The notes: a model not told the origin generated them from the sequence alone. 64,000 nucleotides of DNA from Candidatus Kryptonium sp. (GCA_025060635.1 JANXBN010000003.1:54429-118428), one strand, 5' to 3'; counted from the first letter of the stretch, positions 24,826-36,277 are shown. Program-made: numbers and translations.

Positions 24826-27800
24826 ATGCTCATAAAACTTTTGCGTAAGCTTTTCCCGAGCAAGAACGAGAAAGATTTAAAAGCTTTGATTCCAATCGTT
24901 AATCGCATAAATGAGATTTATTCAACTCTTAACACATTGACCGACGCTGAACTTCGGGCTAAAACTGACGAATTTAAAGCCAGAATTAAAGAACGAACAA
25001 AACATATTGAAGATAGAATTGAAGAGCTTAAAACTCGTGTTCGTGAAGATAAGGAGTTAACACGAGATGAACGACTTGAAATTTATGATGAGATAGAAAA
25101 ACTTGAAAAAGAACTTTTCAGAGAAGAACAAAAAGCGTTGGACGAAATTCTGCCTGAAGCTTATGCTGTTGTTAAGGAAACTTGCAGAAGGTTGGTTGGT
25201 AAAAGCTGGGAAGTGACCGGACATAAGATCGTCTGGGATATGATCCCATTTGATGTTCAATTAATGGGAGCGATCGTCCTGCATCAGGGTAAAATCGCAG
25301 AGATGGCCACAGGTGAAGGTAAAACGCTTGTAGCTACTATGCCAGCGTATCTTAATGCCTTGACTGGAAGAGGTGTTCATATCGTAACAGTGAATGATTA
25401 TCTTGCTTTAAGAGATAGCCAGTGGATGGGGAAGATATACGAGTTCCTTGGTTTAACTGTAGGTTGCATTCAAAATTGGATGAATACCGAACAAAGGAAA
25501 GCCCAATATAATTGCGATATAACATACGGAACTAACAATGAGTTTGGGTTTGATTATCTTCGTGATAATATGGCTATTGATCCAAATGATATAGTTCAGC
25601 GGGGACATTATTACGCTATAATTGATGAAGTTGACTCTATTTTAATTGACGAAGCAAGGACACCGCTTATCATAAGTGGTCCTGTGCCAGAGACAGAGCA
25701 CAAATTTGATTGGATGAAGCCAAAAGTAGAAAGATTAGTCACTGCACAAATTAATCTTGTCAGCAAGATAGTTGATGAAGCAGAAAAGCTTTTAAACGAG
25801 GGGAAATTTGATGAGGCTGGAGTTTTGCTTCTAAAAGCACATAGAGGAGCACCTAAACATAAAAAGTTAAGAAAATTACTCGCTGAACCCGAATATAATA
25901 AATTGCTTGTTGATACCGAGCTTGAGTTTCTAAAGGATCAGGGTATTAAGATGCGTCAAATAGATGAGGATTTATATTTTGTTGTTGATGAGAAAAATCA
26001 CATAATTGATTTAACTGAAAAAGGTAGGGAGTTTTTGGCAAACCTTTCACCTGAAGACAGAGAATTTTTCGTCCTGCCCGACCTTGGAACTGAAATAAGT
26101 ATAATTGAAAATGATCCATATCTTACCCCAGCGCAAAAGCAAAGGAAAAAAGAGGAACTATATCGTCTTTATTCAGAGCGAAGCGATAAAGTTCATTCAA
26201 TTAGACAATTGCTCAGAGCCTATATCATGTTTGAAAAAGATGTTGATTACATTGTGCAAGATGGGAAAGTTTTAATTGTTGATGAGTTTACAGGTAGAGT
26301 GTTGCCCGGAAGGAGATATTCTGAAGGATTACATCAAGCAATTGAAGCAAAGGAAGGTGTCAAAGTTGAGCAAGATACGCAAACGCTTGCGACTATTACT
26401 ATTCAGAATTACTTCAGGATGTATAAGAAACTCGCTGGAATGACTGGTACAGCAGCGACTGAGGCGCAGGAGTTTTGGGAAATTTATAAACTTGATGTAG
26501 TTGTTATCCCAACAAACAAACCGTGCATAAGAATTGATTATGACGATGTAATTTACAGGACGAAGAGGGAGAAATACAACGCTGTAATTGAAGAAATAGA
26601 GCGAATGCATAAAATTGGTCGCCCTGTGCTTGTTGGAACCACAAGCGTTGAAGTTTCTGAACTTTTGAGCAGAATGCTTAAGCGTCGCGGGATTCCGCAT
26701 AATGTCTTGAACGCTAAACATCATCAAAGAGAAGCAGAGATCGTTGCAAACGCTGGGCTTCGTGGAATGGTTACGATTGCAACGAATATGGCAGGACGCG
26801 GAACCGATATTAAACTCGGTCCAGGAGTTGCAGAACTTGGAGGATTGCACGTGATCGGAACAGAAAGACACGAGGCAAGGAGAATTGATCTTCAATTGAG
26901 GGGACGTTCAGGAAGACAAGGTGATCCAGGTTCGTCAAGATTTTTCCTTTCTCTTGAAGATGACCTCTTGCGTTTGTTCGGAAGCGAAAGAATTGCAAAT
27001 ATAATGCAACGACTTGGATATAAAGATGGTGAGCCAATTCAGCATCCGATGGTGACGAAAAGCGTTGAAAGAGCACAGAAGAAAGTTGAACAAAATAACT
27101 TTGCAATAAGAAAAAGATTGCTTGAATATGACGATGTGTTGAATAAACAAAGAGAAGTTGTCTATAGCCTGAGAAGACACGCACTTTTAGGCGAGAGGAT
27201 TGAAGACGATCTACTTGATATGTTAATTGATTATGTTGAAGATATAGTTGAAAGATATTATCCAGCGCTTGATTATCAAGCTCTTAAGGAAGAATTGGTG
27301 AGAACACTTCTTATTGACTTAAAGATCACACCTGATGAATTTGAAAAGCTCGGGAAAGAAGGTCTCAAAGAAAAAATTTATAACGATGCGCTTGAGTTTT
27401 ATGAGCAGAAAAAATCGCAACTTGGAGAGGAATTGATGTTTGCTTTAATAAAAATGGCGATGCTTCAAGTTATAGATCAAAGATGGCAAGAACATTTAAG
27501 AGAAATGGATGAATTGCGAGAGGGAATTCACCTGCGTGCGTATGCTCAAAAAGACCCACTCGTTGAGTATAAAACCGAGGCATTTGAAATGTTTATGGAG
27601 ATGATGAGAAGGATAAGAAGTGGAGTTTTAAGCATCGTGTTTAGGATGTTTCCACTCGTTCCTGAAGAAGTTGTTGAAAGAAGACCGAGAAGACCAAGAA
27701 GAGAGCAACTTAACCTTGTGCATCAGGAGTCAATCGGTATGGGCTTGAAAGTTATGACCGGCGAAACAGATGTTGCAACTGCCACTGCTGTTAAACCAAA

Positions 27801-27903
27801 TGTGAAATTACAACCTATTAAGGTCACTCAAAAAGTCGGGCGAAATGACCCTTGCCCGTGCGGAAGCGGGAAAAAATATAAACATTGTCACGGGAAAATA
27901 TAA
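24826..27903 (+). CDS. secA: Preprotein translocase ATPase SecA
   Basis: Motor of the Sec pathway, driving unfolded proteins through SecYEG at the inner membrane. 1025 residues, longer than E. coli SecA (901), mainly through an insertion at about 305-375 (KAHRGAPKHKKLRKLLAEPE) that I associate with Bacteroidota SecA. Motifs: Walker A GEGKT (163-167), DEAD-type DEVDSILIDEARTPLIISG, TGTAATEAQEF, NMAGRGTDI, and LQLRGRSGRQGDPG. The C-terminal SEC-C zinc motif is Cys1010-x-Cys1012-x8-Cys1021-His1022, for SecB or lipid contact. It starts a plus-strand run in which porU follows after 12 bases and porV after that, so the inner-membrane motor and outer-membrane sortase may be co-transcribed. Confidence 0.97.
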   Translation: MLIKLLRKLFPSKNEKDLKALIPIVNRINEIYSTLNTLTDAELRAKTDEFKARIKERTKHIEDRIEELKTRVREDKELTRDERLEIYDEIEKLEKELFREEQKALDEILPEAYAVVKETCRRLVGKSWEVTGHKIVWDMIPFDVQLMGAIVLHQGKIAEMATGEGKTLVATMPAYLNALTGRGVHIVTVNDYLALRDSQWMGKIYEFLGLTVGCIQNWMNTEQRKAQYNCDITYGTNNEFGFDYLRDNMAIDPNDIVQRGHYYAIIDEVDSILIDEARTPLIISGPVPETEHKFDWMKPKVERLVTAQINLVSKIVDEAEKLLNEGKFDEAGVLLLKAHRGAPKHKKLRKLLAEPEYNKLLVDTELEFLKDQGIKMRQIDEDLYFVVDEKNHIIDLTEKGREFLANLSPEDREFFVLPDLGTEISIIENDPYLTPAQKQRKKEELYRLYSERSDKVHSIRQLLRAYIMFEKDVDYIVQDGKVLIVDEFTGRVLPGRRYSEGLHQAIEAKEGVKVEQDTQTLATITIQNYFRMYKKLAGMTGTAATEAQEFWEIYKLDVVVIPTNKPCIRIDYDDVIYRTKREKYNAVIEEIERMHKIGRPVLVGTTSVEVSELLSRMLKRRGIPHNVLNAKHHQREAEIVANAGLRGMVTIATNMAGRGTDIKLGPGVAELGGLHVIGTERHEARRIDLQLRGRSGRQGDPGSSRFFLSLEDDLLRLFGSERIANIMQRLGYKDGEPIQHPMVTKSVERAQKKVEQNNFAIRKRLLEYDDVLNKQREVVYSLRRHALLGERIEDDLLDMLIDYVEDIVERYYPALDYQALKEELVRTLLIDLKITPDEFEKLGKEGLKEKIYNDALEFYEQKKSQLGEELMFALIKMAMLQVIDQRWQEHLREMDELREGIHLRAYAQKDPLVEYKTEAFEMFMEMMRRIRSGVLSIVFRMFPLVPEEVVERRPRRPRREQLNLVHQESIGMGLKVMTGETDVATATAVKPNVKLQPIKVTQKVGRNDPCPCGSGKKYKHCHGKI

Positions 27904-27915
27904 AAAACTGGGAAG

Positions 27916-30900
27916 ATGAAAATTTTCAACTTGTTCCTGTTTTTCTTTTTGTTTTTTAAAATTTCGTATGCCCAAGAACTTTTTAACCTAATTGATCACG
28001 GAGTCACTAAAGAGCTTGAAATTAAATTTGAGAAACCGCAGGTAAGAGAAATTCAAATTGCTGGAAATACATATTCTGTTATATCACTTGAAAATTTCAC
28101 CAATGTCTCTCTCCTTCCAAATTTCATCCCTTACTATAGCTTTTTTCTCTCATCTACACAAACCCCAAGAATTGATATACTTAATTTTGAGTTTGACGAA
28201 ATTGTATTGAATCATCCATTGCCGATGATGAAGGAGTTTTCTTTACCAGATAAAGTTGAATTTAAAGAGGAATTTTTCACAGGTGAAAAAATTTACGATT
28301 TGGTTTACCTTGGCAAGCTACGCGGTGTTGATCTTTTCGGCTTGCTTGTTTTTCCGTACAGAGTTGAGGAAGGGAAGTTGAGATACTTAAAAGAGATAAA
28401 ATTTTTAATTTCATCCGGCACAATTTCAAAAGTTGATGTTGAAAAAATTTTTTCAACTCCGAAGATAAACGCATATAACATTAACTTCAAATCTCAACAA
28501 ACCTCGCAAGAGTTTGAATACAAAATCTTCATCAGAAAAGATGGAATTTACAAGATAACATATGAGGATCTTAAAAAGTCAGGAATTGATTTGAAAGGAA
28601 CTAAAGCATCAAAGTTGAAGCTTAAAAACAACGGTCTTGAAATTCCTATCTATGTTTATTCAGGTGGTGACGGAATTTTTAATGAAGGTGATTACATTGA
28701 ATTTTATGCCGAGGGGAGAAAAAATAAATTCGCTAATGGAAAAAGAGATCTTTACAATGATCCGTTTACAGATGTAAATGTTTATTTCCTTGAAATTGGT
28801 GAAAGCGATGGTATGAGATTAGCAGAGGAAACTGGAGTTAGATTTTTTGATAATTTCATCAATCTCCGTGGCGCTTCGTTTCATTCAACGCTTCATTTTG
28901 AGAAAGATTTTATTTTTGATAGGTTGGATGAGATTGATCTCAATTTAACTTATGATCATCGCGATCATTGGTTTTGGGCATATTTAAATTCAAATCAACA
29001 GAGAGATTTTGAGGTTTATATACCTACTCCTGATCCGTTAAGTTTAGACAATGTGAAAATTAAAGTCGCATTTCACGGGATAACATCAACTGCTTCAATT
29101 AATCCTGAACACATTGCGGATGTTTTCGTTAATAATCAAAGAATTTTAACAACCCGGTGGGATGATCAGACACTTCACATAATATCATCCGAGGTTTCAG
29201 GCTACCCCGTACCAAATAATTATCTGAAAAGTGGAACAAATAAGATAACAATCTCTAATTCAAGCGACGGCAAAATTGCTAATACATCATTTGCAGTTAA
29301 CTGGTTTGAGATAACCTATAGACGACTTTATCAAGCGGATAAAGATGAAATAAGATTTAAAATTCCACCCGAATACAAAAGCGGTTATTTCAGATTTGAA
29401 CTTTTTGGATTCAAGAACCCAAACATAAGTATCTATAGGATCGGAACTTCAAAAATTTCAAATGTTGAAGTTGTGAAAGCAACTGATGAGAAGCTTGGGG
29501 AAAATTATCATGCAATTTTCTATGCAAATGTTTTATCACAAGATGTGGAATTTATCGCCGTCAGCGAAATCGCAAAGCTTAAACCCGATAGCATTGCGAA
29601 AGATTTGAAGTCAAATTTAAAAAATACAACAAATTCATTTGACTATCTTATAATAACCCATCCATTTCTTTACGACAAGCAAAGGGAAGTGAATAATGTT
29701 GAACATCCGCTGAACAAGTTGAAAAATCATTATGAGTCAAAAGGCTTGAAGGTTAAAATCATAAGTGTTGATGATATCTATGACGAATTTAACAATGGGA
29801 TAAAGAGTCCTTACGCTATAAGGGAGTTTTTAAAATACGCTTATTTCAACTGGTCAAAAGCCCCGACCTATGTTCTTCTTGTAGGTAGCGCGGTTTATGA
29901 TAACCGACGCTATCCAGAACTTGACATGATCCCGACTATGTTCTATCAATCCTATTGGTATGGTGCAACATCAGCGGATGCTTGGTTTACATTTATTGAC
30001 GGCGAAGATTTGCTTGGTGATATATTGCTTGGTAGATTGCCCGTAAGAGATAGGGAAGAACTTAAGAATGTAGTTGATAAAATAATTTCTTTTTGGAATC
30101 AGAAGCCGCAAAGTTGGAATAAGAATGTCCTTATGATCGCTGGCGAAGGGAAAGATTTTGAATCTCAAACCGATTACCTTGTGATGAATGTTTTGCCCAA
30201 GTATTTGAACATAAATCGTTTGTATGTAATTGCTGGTTCTATTTTTTCTGGCGGAACTTCAAAACTTTTAAATTATTTTTCAGATGGGCAGATCCTTGTG
30301 AATTTCGTCGGTCACGGTGGTGGAGCGATATGGGCTGATAATGGTTTGCTTAAAAATGAAGATATACCAAAGATGACGAATAAAGATAGATATCCGTTAA
30401 TAACGAGTATGACTTGTTTTTCGGGGGCGTTTGACTATCCACAAAAAACAGCGTTGGGAGTTAATCTTGTAGTTGAGAAAGAAAAAGGCGCAATTGGAGT
30501 CCTTGCATCAAGTGGGGTTGGATGGCTTCTTAATGACTACTTTATGATATTGAGCATCTTTCCATATATGTTTGATCCAAACCGAACCGTTGGTGAAATT
30601 ATAACACTTGGCAAAGCAAGGTATTATTCAAATTATTTCTTTTGGCCGCAGGCGAAATCAATGGTTTATCAATATAACTATATCGGTGATCCAGCAATAA
30701 AACTTCCTTTCCCAGAAAACAAAACAGTTGTCAACATTGAAAGAAAAATTATCTCTACATTAGATTCGTTAAAAATTCAAGTTCAATCCCAAATTTCAAG
30801 TGGGACTGCTTCGGTCATAATTTCGGATAGCATTCATGTTTTAAGGAATGAGTTTTCGGTTCCAATCCAAAATGGGAGAGGAAACATTACAATTAGACCA

Positions 30901-32739
30901 ACTGTAAGATCTGGATTTGTTAAAACCTTTATAAACGATGGGCAACGAACTGAAGCTGGCTTTAGTGTATTTAGAATTGGCGGTGCGTTTGTCGGTGATT
31001 ATTCTTTTGTTCCAGATAATCCGAAACCAGGCGATAGTTTGGCTTTGTTTGGTAGAGTTGAGATTGAGAACCGAAATTTGCCTGATTCTGTTAAGTTTGT
31101 TGTTTACAGATACAAAAGTAGAAATGGAAGATTTGACTTTTTGCTTGGGCGTGATACTTTGCTGTGTGAAAGTAGCGGAACAAATGTTTATCGTGCGGTT
31201 AAAAAAATCCCGATCATTGCCGGAACAAGATATCATATTCATATGATAGCGTATTCAGCAGGTAGAGTTTTCGTTGGCGATTGGAGGGAAATTATTGTTA
31301 AGGGATTGCCTGATCCATCGCTGATCCCACAACAATTGAATCAGTTCCAAAGTTCAATTTACCTCAAAAGCCAGAATCTAAAATTTGTAGCTGACTCAAC
31401 CGTTAAACTTTCGCTAAAAGTTTATAATCTCAGCGATGTTGATGCGAATGATTTTAAAATCAAAGTTTATCATACTTTCAGAGATGAAAACTATTTGATC
31501 GGTCAAACAAGGTTTTCGGTTCGTGGTAATTCCACTGCCGATGTAGTTGTCCCAATTGATAAAAATCTTAACATCAGGACATATACAATCTATGCTGTGA
31601 TTGAAAGCGATTCTTTGTCTGGTGATGATTTGGACTATTCAAATAATCTCGTTTATAACACGCTGACTTATAGCTTTGTGAAATTTAATTCTGATTCAAT
31701 TTCCATCACGCAAAACATTTCATTGAAGCGAGGTTCTGAATCTGTCTCTCTTATCTCTTTTGAATATCCAACAGCAGTTCAATTTTCATATGCAGGCAAT
31801 AATTTTTATCCTGTAAGACCGCTTGGGGAGCAACAAAATTTCATTGTTAAATACAACACCGTAAATAGCGACGGTGAGGTTGTGGTTTTCGTAAAAATTG
31901 ACCTTGCGGATCAAAATCTAAATCAGAATAAAGACAAAATAAAACTTTATCAGTATGACGAGAAAACAAGAATTTTTAGAGTGAAAGGTGGAAGTGTCGT
32001 TGGCGAATGGTTTCAGGCAAGCTTCAATGAATCGGGAATTTATGCAATTGGCTTTTCAAATGATTCAAAAGCTCCAAGAGTTGAAGTCACAGTTGAGGGA
32101 CAGAGTTTTAGAGATGGAGCGCATGTTTCTGCAAATCCTGTGTTTAGCATTTTAATTGAAGATGATGAAGGGGTGGATATCTCAAAAGAGTCGTTGAGAT
32201 TTAAGATTGATGGAAGAGAAGTTAAATATTCTGATATAACAATTCCAGATACGATCACAAATCCGAAAAGTGTTTTTGTGAAATTAAATCCGAAGTTAAC
32301 CGAAGGAGAACATTGGGGAAGCTTTTCTGCAAGAGATATCAACGGGAATTGGTCAAATGAAGTTAGAGTTTCATTTAAAGTTGTTTCAAATTTTGATGTA
32401 AAGATCTATGGAAACTTCCCAAATCCATTTTCGGATAGAACTTTCTTTGCGTATGAAATTTTTGGTGCCCCGGTTGAAGAAGTTGAATTCAAAATTTATA
32501 CAGTTGCTGGTAGATTGATTCAGAATTTCAAGTTCCCATCTAATGATCCGAGGGAAATTTATGGTTTTCAAATCGGTGGCACAGGAATTCCAACCGCAAT
32601 TGGTTATCATGAGATATGGTGGGATGGAACAGATAGAGATGGAAACGAGGTCGCAAATGGAGTTTATTTCTATAAATTTTCGGTAAAGAGAGAAGGAAAA
32701 ATTCAAAACTTTACAGGAAAAATTGCGAGGGTTAGGTAA
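27916..32739 (+). CDS. porU: C25-family (gingipain-like) peptidase, PorU-type T9SS sortase
   Basis: 1607 residues with a signal peptide ending ISYAQ. The central C25 domain (about 580-930) has LLVGSAVYDN, then VNFVGHGGG with His800 and SMTCFSGAFDYP with Cys834, the catalytic dyad of gingipain-type Cys peptidases. beta-rich domains flank it. The last about 95 residues (IYGNFPNPF to FTGKIARVR), with WWDGTDRDGNEVANGVYFYKF, form a FlgD-like/T9SS C-terminal domain. In Porphyromonas gingivalis PorU carries such a domain, removes cargo sorting domains and joins cargo to anionic LPS, and its gene neighbours porV. Here porV begins 2 bases after the stop, which strongly supports PorU over an ordinary secreted C25 protease. 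At 1607 residues it is longer than I would expect for PorU, so extra beta-domains are present. Confidence 0.82.
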   Translation: MKIFNLFLFFFLFFKISYAQELFNLIDHGVTKELEIKFEKPQVREIQIAGNTYSVISLENFTNVSLLPNFIPYYSFFLSSTQTPRIDILNFEFDEIVLNHPLPMMKEFSLPDKVEFKEEFFTGEKIYDLVYLGKLRGVDLFGLLVFPYRVEEGKLRYLKEIKFLISSGTISKVDVEKIFSTPKINAYNINFKSQQTSQEFEYKIFIRKDGIYKITYEDLKKSGIDLKGTKASKLKLKNNGLEIPIYVYSGGDGIFNEGDYIEFYAEGRKNKFANGKRDLYNDPFTDVNVYFLEIGESDGMRLAEETGVRFFDNFINLRGASFHSTLHFEKDFIFDRLDEIDLNLTYDHRDHWFWAYLNSNQQRDFEVYIPTPDPLSLDNVKIKVAFHGITSTASINPEHIADVFVNNQRILTTRWDDQTLHIISSEVSGYPVPNNYLKSGTNKITISNSSDGKIANTSFAVNWFEITYRRLYQADKDEIRFKIPPEYKSGYFRFELFGFKNPNISIYRIGTSKISNVEVVKATDEKLGENYHAIFYANVLSQDVEFIAVSEIAKLKPDSIAKDLKSNLKNTTNSFDYLIITHPFLYDKQREVNNVEHPLNKLKNHYESKGLKVKIISVDDIYDEFNNGIKSPYAIREFLKYAYFNWSKAPTYVLLVGSAVYDNRRYPELDMIPTMFYQSYWYGATSADAWFTFIDGEDLLGDILLGRLPVRDREELKNVVDKIISFWNQKPQSWNKNVLMIAGEGKDFESQTDYLVMNVLPKYLNINRLYVIAGSIFSGGTSKLLNYFSDGQILVNFVGHGGGAIWADNGLLKNEDIPKMTNKDRYPLITSMTCFSGAFDYPQKTALGVNLVVEKEKGAIGVLASSGVGWLLNDYFMILSIFPYMFDPNRTVGEIITLGKARYYSNYFFWPQAKSMVYQYNYIGDPAIKLPFPENKTVVNIERKIISTLDSLKIQVQSQISSGTASVIISDSIHVLRNEFSVPIQNGRGNITIRPTVRSGFVKTFINDGQRTEAGFSVFRIGGAFVGDYSFVPDNPKPGDSLALFGRVEIENRNLPDSVKFVVYRYKSRNGRFDFLLGRDTLLCESSGTNVYRAVKKIPIIAGTRYHIHMIAYSAGRVFVGDWREIIVKGLPDPSLIPQQLNQFQSSIYLKSQNLKFVADSTVKLSLKVYNLSDVDANDFKIKVYHTFRDENYLIGQTRFSVRGNSTADVVVPIDKNLNIRTYTIYAVIESDSLSGDDLDYSNNLVYNTLTYSFVKFNSDSISITQNISLKRGSESVSLISFEYPTAVQFSYAGNNFYPVRPLGEQQNFIVKYNTVNSDGEVVVFVKIDLADQNLNQNKDKIKLYQYDEKTRIFRVKGGSVVGEWFQASFNESGIYAIGFSNDSKAPRVEVTVEGQSFRDGAHVSANPVFSILIEDDEGVDISKESLRFKIDGREVKYSDITIPDTITNPKSVFVKLNPKLTEGEHWGSFSARDINGNWSNEVRVSFKVVSNFDVKIYGNFPNPFSDRTFFAYEIFGAPVEEVEFKIYTVAGRLIQNFKFPSNDPREIYGFQIGGTGIPTAIGYHEIWWDGTDRDGNEVANGVYFYKFSVKREGKIQNFTGKIARVR

Positions 32740-32741
32740 TT

Positions 32742-33770
32742 ATGAAAACTAAATTTTTAAAGGTGCTTTTTCTTTTTTTGATTTTCTCGCTTGCATATTC
32801 GGATAACTCAAAGTATGCAGGCGAGTTTTTAAGAATCCCTGTTGGAGCAAGAGCTCTTGGTATGGGCGGAGCTTTCATAGCAATTGCAAATGATGGTTCC
32901 TCTTTTTATTACAATCCAGCTGGCGTTGCGATATCTGGTAGTGGTATTTTATCATTTATGTATTCGTCTCAATTTGGTGGAATTACAAGCCCGCTTGCTT
33001 CTTTTTTCCATCTTGGTTTCATTCAAAATGTTCAGAATCTCGGAATTGCTGTTAATTGGGTAAGATTAAGCGTTGATGATATCCCTCTTACTCCAGATTT
33101 TACATCTATTCAAACGCCAGTGGATAGGGAAAACCTTGTTAAGGGCTATACGGGTGGCGGTTTATTCAACGATATTGAAGATGCGTTTTATTTTTCATTT
33201 TCAAGGGAATTTAGGTTTGATGTAAATTTTGGTTGGTCAAGATACAGAGTCCCGGTTTCAATGCCGATCGGGATGAACTTCAAATTGTTGAATCAAAAGC
33301 TTGGTTCGGAAAAGGGAACTGGTTTCGGTTTTGATTTAGGTGTCATGTTTAGATTTAGCATGGATGATTTTTTGCAGAGCGAAAATACTGGCGATGTTTC
33401 AATTTCACTTGCGATTAAAGATCTGGGTAAGACGAGAATTGCTTGGAGCACAAGGCGTGAACATTTCGTTGAGTCAACTATAATGTTTGGCATTGCTTAT
33501 ACCTTGCCTGTTAACTTCATTTCGGGTAAAATCACAGTTGCATATGGTAGTCAAAATTCTTATCTTACAGATAGATTATACGGGTTTGAATATAGTTACA
33601 GGGACTTGTTATTTGTTCGTTTTGGGAAAAACGCTGAAAACTTAACAATTGGCGCTGGTGTAAAAATTGATTTTTTGACTGTTGACTATGCTTTCCTTGC
33701 CCATGATCTCGGAGCAGTTCACAGGGTAAGTGGTTCGTTAATAATAGAAAAAATTCTAAAGAAGCTATGA
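32742..33770 (+). CDS. porV: PorV/PorQ-family outer-membrane protein
   Basis: 342 residues with a signal peptide ending SLAYS. The family signature follows at once: GEFLRIPVGARALGMGGAFIA and SSFYYNPAGVA. The rest is alternating beta strands with a terminal strand, as in FadL-like 14-strand barrels. PorV shuttles cargo from the T9SS translocon to PorU. Its position 2 bases after porU matches the Bacteroidota porU-porV pair, favouring PorV over PorQ. It overlaps the next gene by 4 bases (ATGA). Confidence 0.88.
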   Translation: MKTKFLKVLFLFLIFSLAYSDNSKYAGEFLRIPVGARALGMGGAFIAIANDGSSFYYNPAGVAISGSGILSFMYSSQFGGITSPLASFFHLGFIQNVQNLGIAVNWVRLSVDDIPLTPDFTSIQTPVDRENLVKGYTGGGLFNDIEDAFYFSFSREFRFDVNFGWSRYRVPVSMPIGMNFKLLNQKLGSEKGTGFGFDLGVMFRFSMDDFLQSENTGDVSISLAIKDLGKTRIAWSTRREHFVESTIMFGIAYTLPVNFISGKITVAYGSQNSYLTDRLYGFEYSYRDLLFVRFGKNAENLTIGAGVKIDFLTVDYAFLAHDLGAVHRVSGSLIIEKILKKL

Positions 33771-34486
33771 AAGTGAAATTGCAAATAATTCTTTTCATCA
33801 GCATTAGCTTATTATTTTTCTCGTGCAGTCCAACGAAAGAAAGTTTACCGGCGCCTGATGTCCCTAAAATTTATCCTGTTCCAGATCCGCTTTCTGAAAT
33901 GGACATCGGAAGCGGAGCGATCCCAGAGGTGGATGGTATAAAAATCATTTGGAGCAAAGTTGCAAATGCCTCTGGATACAAAGTTTATCGCGGTGAGGTA
34001 AAATCTAATAAACTTGAATTTAACTTACATGCTGATATAAAAGCACAAGCAGGAATTGCAGATACATTTTTCGTCGATACAAATGTTGAATTTCGCAAAG
34101 TTTATTACTACTATGTCAAAGCGTATAATCGGGACAATGTTGAAAGTAGATCATCAGATACGATTTCATTTGAGCTATATTTAAAACCAAGATTGATCAC
34201 GCCAGGAAATAATGCCCAAGTTAGAGCAGATTCAGTCATTTTCAAATGGGACGATCCTAACGGTGGCGGTGACTTTGTGATAAGAGTTAAAAACGCACAG
34301 ACCGATAGAATTATTTGGATATATAATTATAGAAGCTTTGGGGATTTTTCTGTAAAGTTTAATCTTGATTCAAGAGCAAGTGAAAATCTCGTTTCAGGAC
34401 GACAGTATAAGTGGCGCGTTGATAGAGTGCAATTTGGTCAAAGTGCGGGTTCAAAATCAAATTGGGGTGTTTTCAATGTTAAATAA
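33767..34486 (+). CDS. Lipoprotein with fibronectin type III-like domain
   Basis: 239 residues. The hydrophobic leader ends LLFFSC, giving a lipidated Cys20. A proline-rich stretch (PAPDVPKIYPVPDP) follows. One Fn3-like domain (about 50-130) has VDGIKIIWSKVANASGYKVYRGE and RKVYYYYVKAYNRDNVESRSSD. A second beta-rich half ends RQYKWRVDRVQFGQSAGSKSNWGVF and also looks Fn3-like. Start and stop of the porV gene overlap here as ATGA, so translation is coupled. The position suggests an outer-membrane accessory of the PorU/PorV attachment complex or a T9SS-related lipoprotein, but no known T9SS subunit is recognised. Confidence 0.75.
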   Translation: MKVKLQIILFISISLLFFSCSPTKESLPAPDVPKIYPVPDPLSEMDIGSGAIPEVDGIKIIWSKVANASGYKVYRGEVKSNKLEFNLHADIKAQAGIADTFFVDTNVEFRKVYYYYVKAYNRDNVESRSSDTISFELYLKPRLITPGNNAQVRADSVIFKWDDPNGGGDFVIRVKNAQTDRIIWIYNYRSFGDFSVKFNLDSRASENLVSGRQYKWRVDRVQFGQSAGSKSNWGVFNVK

Positions 34487-34509
34487 AATAACGGAGGTGA
34501 ACTGAAATT

Positions 34510-35353
<844 letters not shown>

Positions 35354-35458
35354 CGAGATTCCCACCTACTTTTTGAAAATACTTTTGACTTGAAACTTAA
35401 TCCATAAATTGTTAGATTAAAAATCGTTAAGGATGAAAAAGTAAAGTCAAAAATTCCG

Positions 35459-36277
35459 ATGGGAAAGGTTATCGCAGTTGCAAATCAAAAAGGTGGGGTT
35501 GGAAAAACAACTACAGCTGTAAATGTTGCTGCATATCTTGCTGCGATGGAGAGATTAACACTTTTAATTGACATTGATCCTCAATCAAATGCTACCAGCT
35601 CGCTTGGGGTTGAACCTGAATATGAAAAAACAATATACGAAATTTTACTCGGTAAAATAAAAGCCGAGGACGCTGTTATAAGTTTCTCAGATCCATATTT
35701 AAAATTTCTTGAGCTCATCCCCTCCAAAATAGAGCTTGTTGGAAGCGAATACGAGTTAATTGAGTTTCAAGGTAGAGAGCGTATTCTTTCAAAAGCAATT
35801 GAAAGGTTGAGAAATAAGTATGACTACATTTTAATTGACTGTCCCCCATCGCTTGGACTTTTAACTGTAAACGCCTTAACTGCTGCTGATTCTGTTCTAA
35901 TTCCCGTTCAATGCGAGTATCTACCGCTTGAAGGACTTGGTCAGCTTCTTAACACTATTAAAATCGTAAAGGAAAGGTTAAATCCAAACCTTGATATAGA
36001 AGGAGTTCTTTTAACGATGTATGATGGAAGATTGAAATTATCAAATGAAGTTGCCGACGAAATAAAACGATATTTCAGAGATAGAGTTTTTGAGGCGAGG
36101 ATTCCAAGAAATGTAAAATTGAGCGAAGCACCAAGCCACGGGAAACCAATTCTGCTCTACGATGCCAAATCCCCAGGTGCTATTTCATATGCGAAGGTTG
36201 CTGAGGAAATTATAAAGCGAAATGAAAAAATAGAACCTGAAAAGGTTCAAAGACAAGAAACAATGAGGCAAATATGA
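35459..36277 (+). CDS. parA: Chromosome partitioning ATPase ParA (Soj)
   Basis: 272 residues. The deviant Walker A AVANQKGGVGKTTTAVN is at about 6-22. Walker A' IDIDPQSNATSSL and Walker B LIDCPPSLGLLTVNAL follow. Absence of an N-terminal HTH marks the chromosomal Soj type. It acts with ParB at parS in segregation of the origin region. parB overlaps its stop by 4 bases. The upstream gap of 105 bases shows no promoter I would defend. Confidence 0.96.
   Translation: MGKVIAVANQKGGVGKTTTAVNVAAYLAAMERLTLLIDIDPQSNATSSLGVEPEYEKTIYEILLGKIKAEDAVISFSDPYLKFLELIPSKIELVGSEYELIEFQGRERILSKAIERLRNKYDYILIDCPPSLGLLTVNALTAADSVLIPVQCEYLPLEGLGQLLNTIKIVKERLNPNLDIEGVLLTMYDGRLKLSNEVADEIKRYFRDRVFEARIPRNVKLSEAPSHGKPILLYDAKSPGAISYAKVAEEIIKRNEKIEPEKVQRQETMRQI

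Noticed and set aside
26329-26895. 188-codon open frame antisense to secA
   Set aside because: Cys/His/Phe-rich with no domain, inside a clearly coding SecA region; it reflects the codon pattern of the sense strand.
35354-35458. Possible parA promoter (TTGACT near 35386) or parS site
   Set aside because: No -10 at a sensible spacing and no parS-like palindrome could be found.
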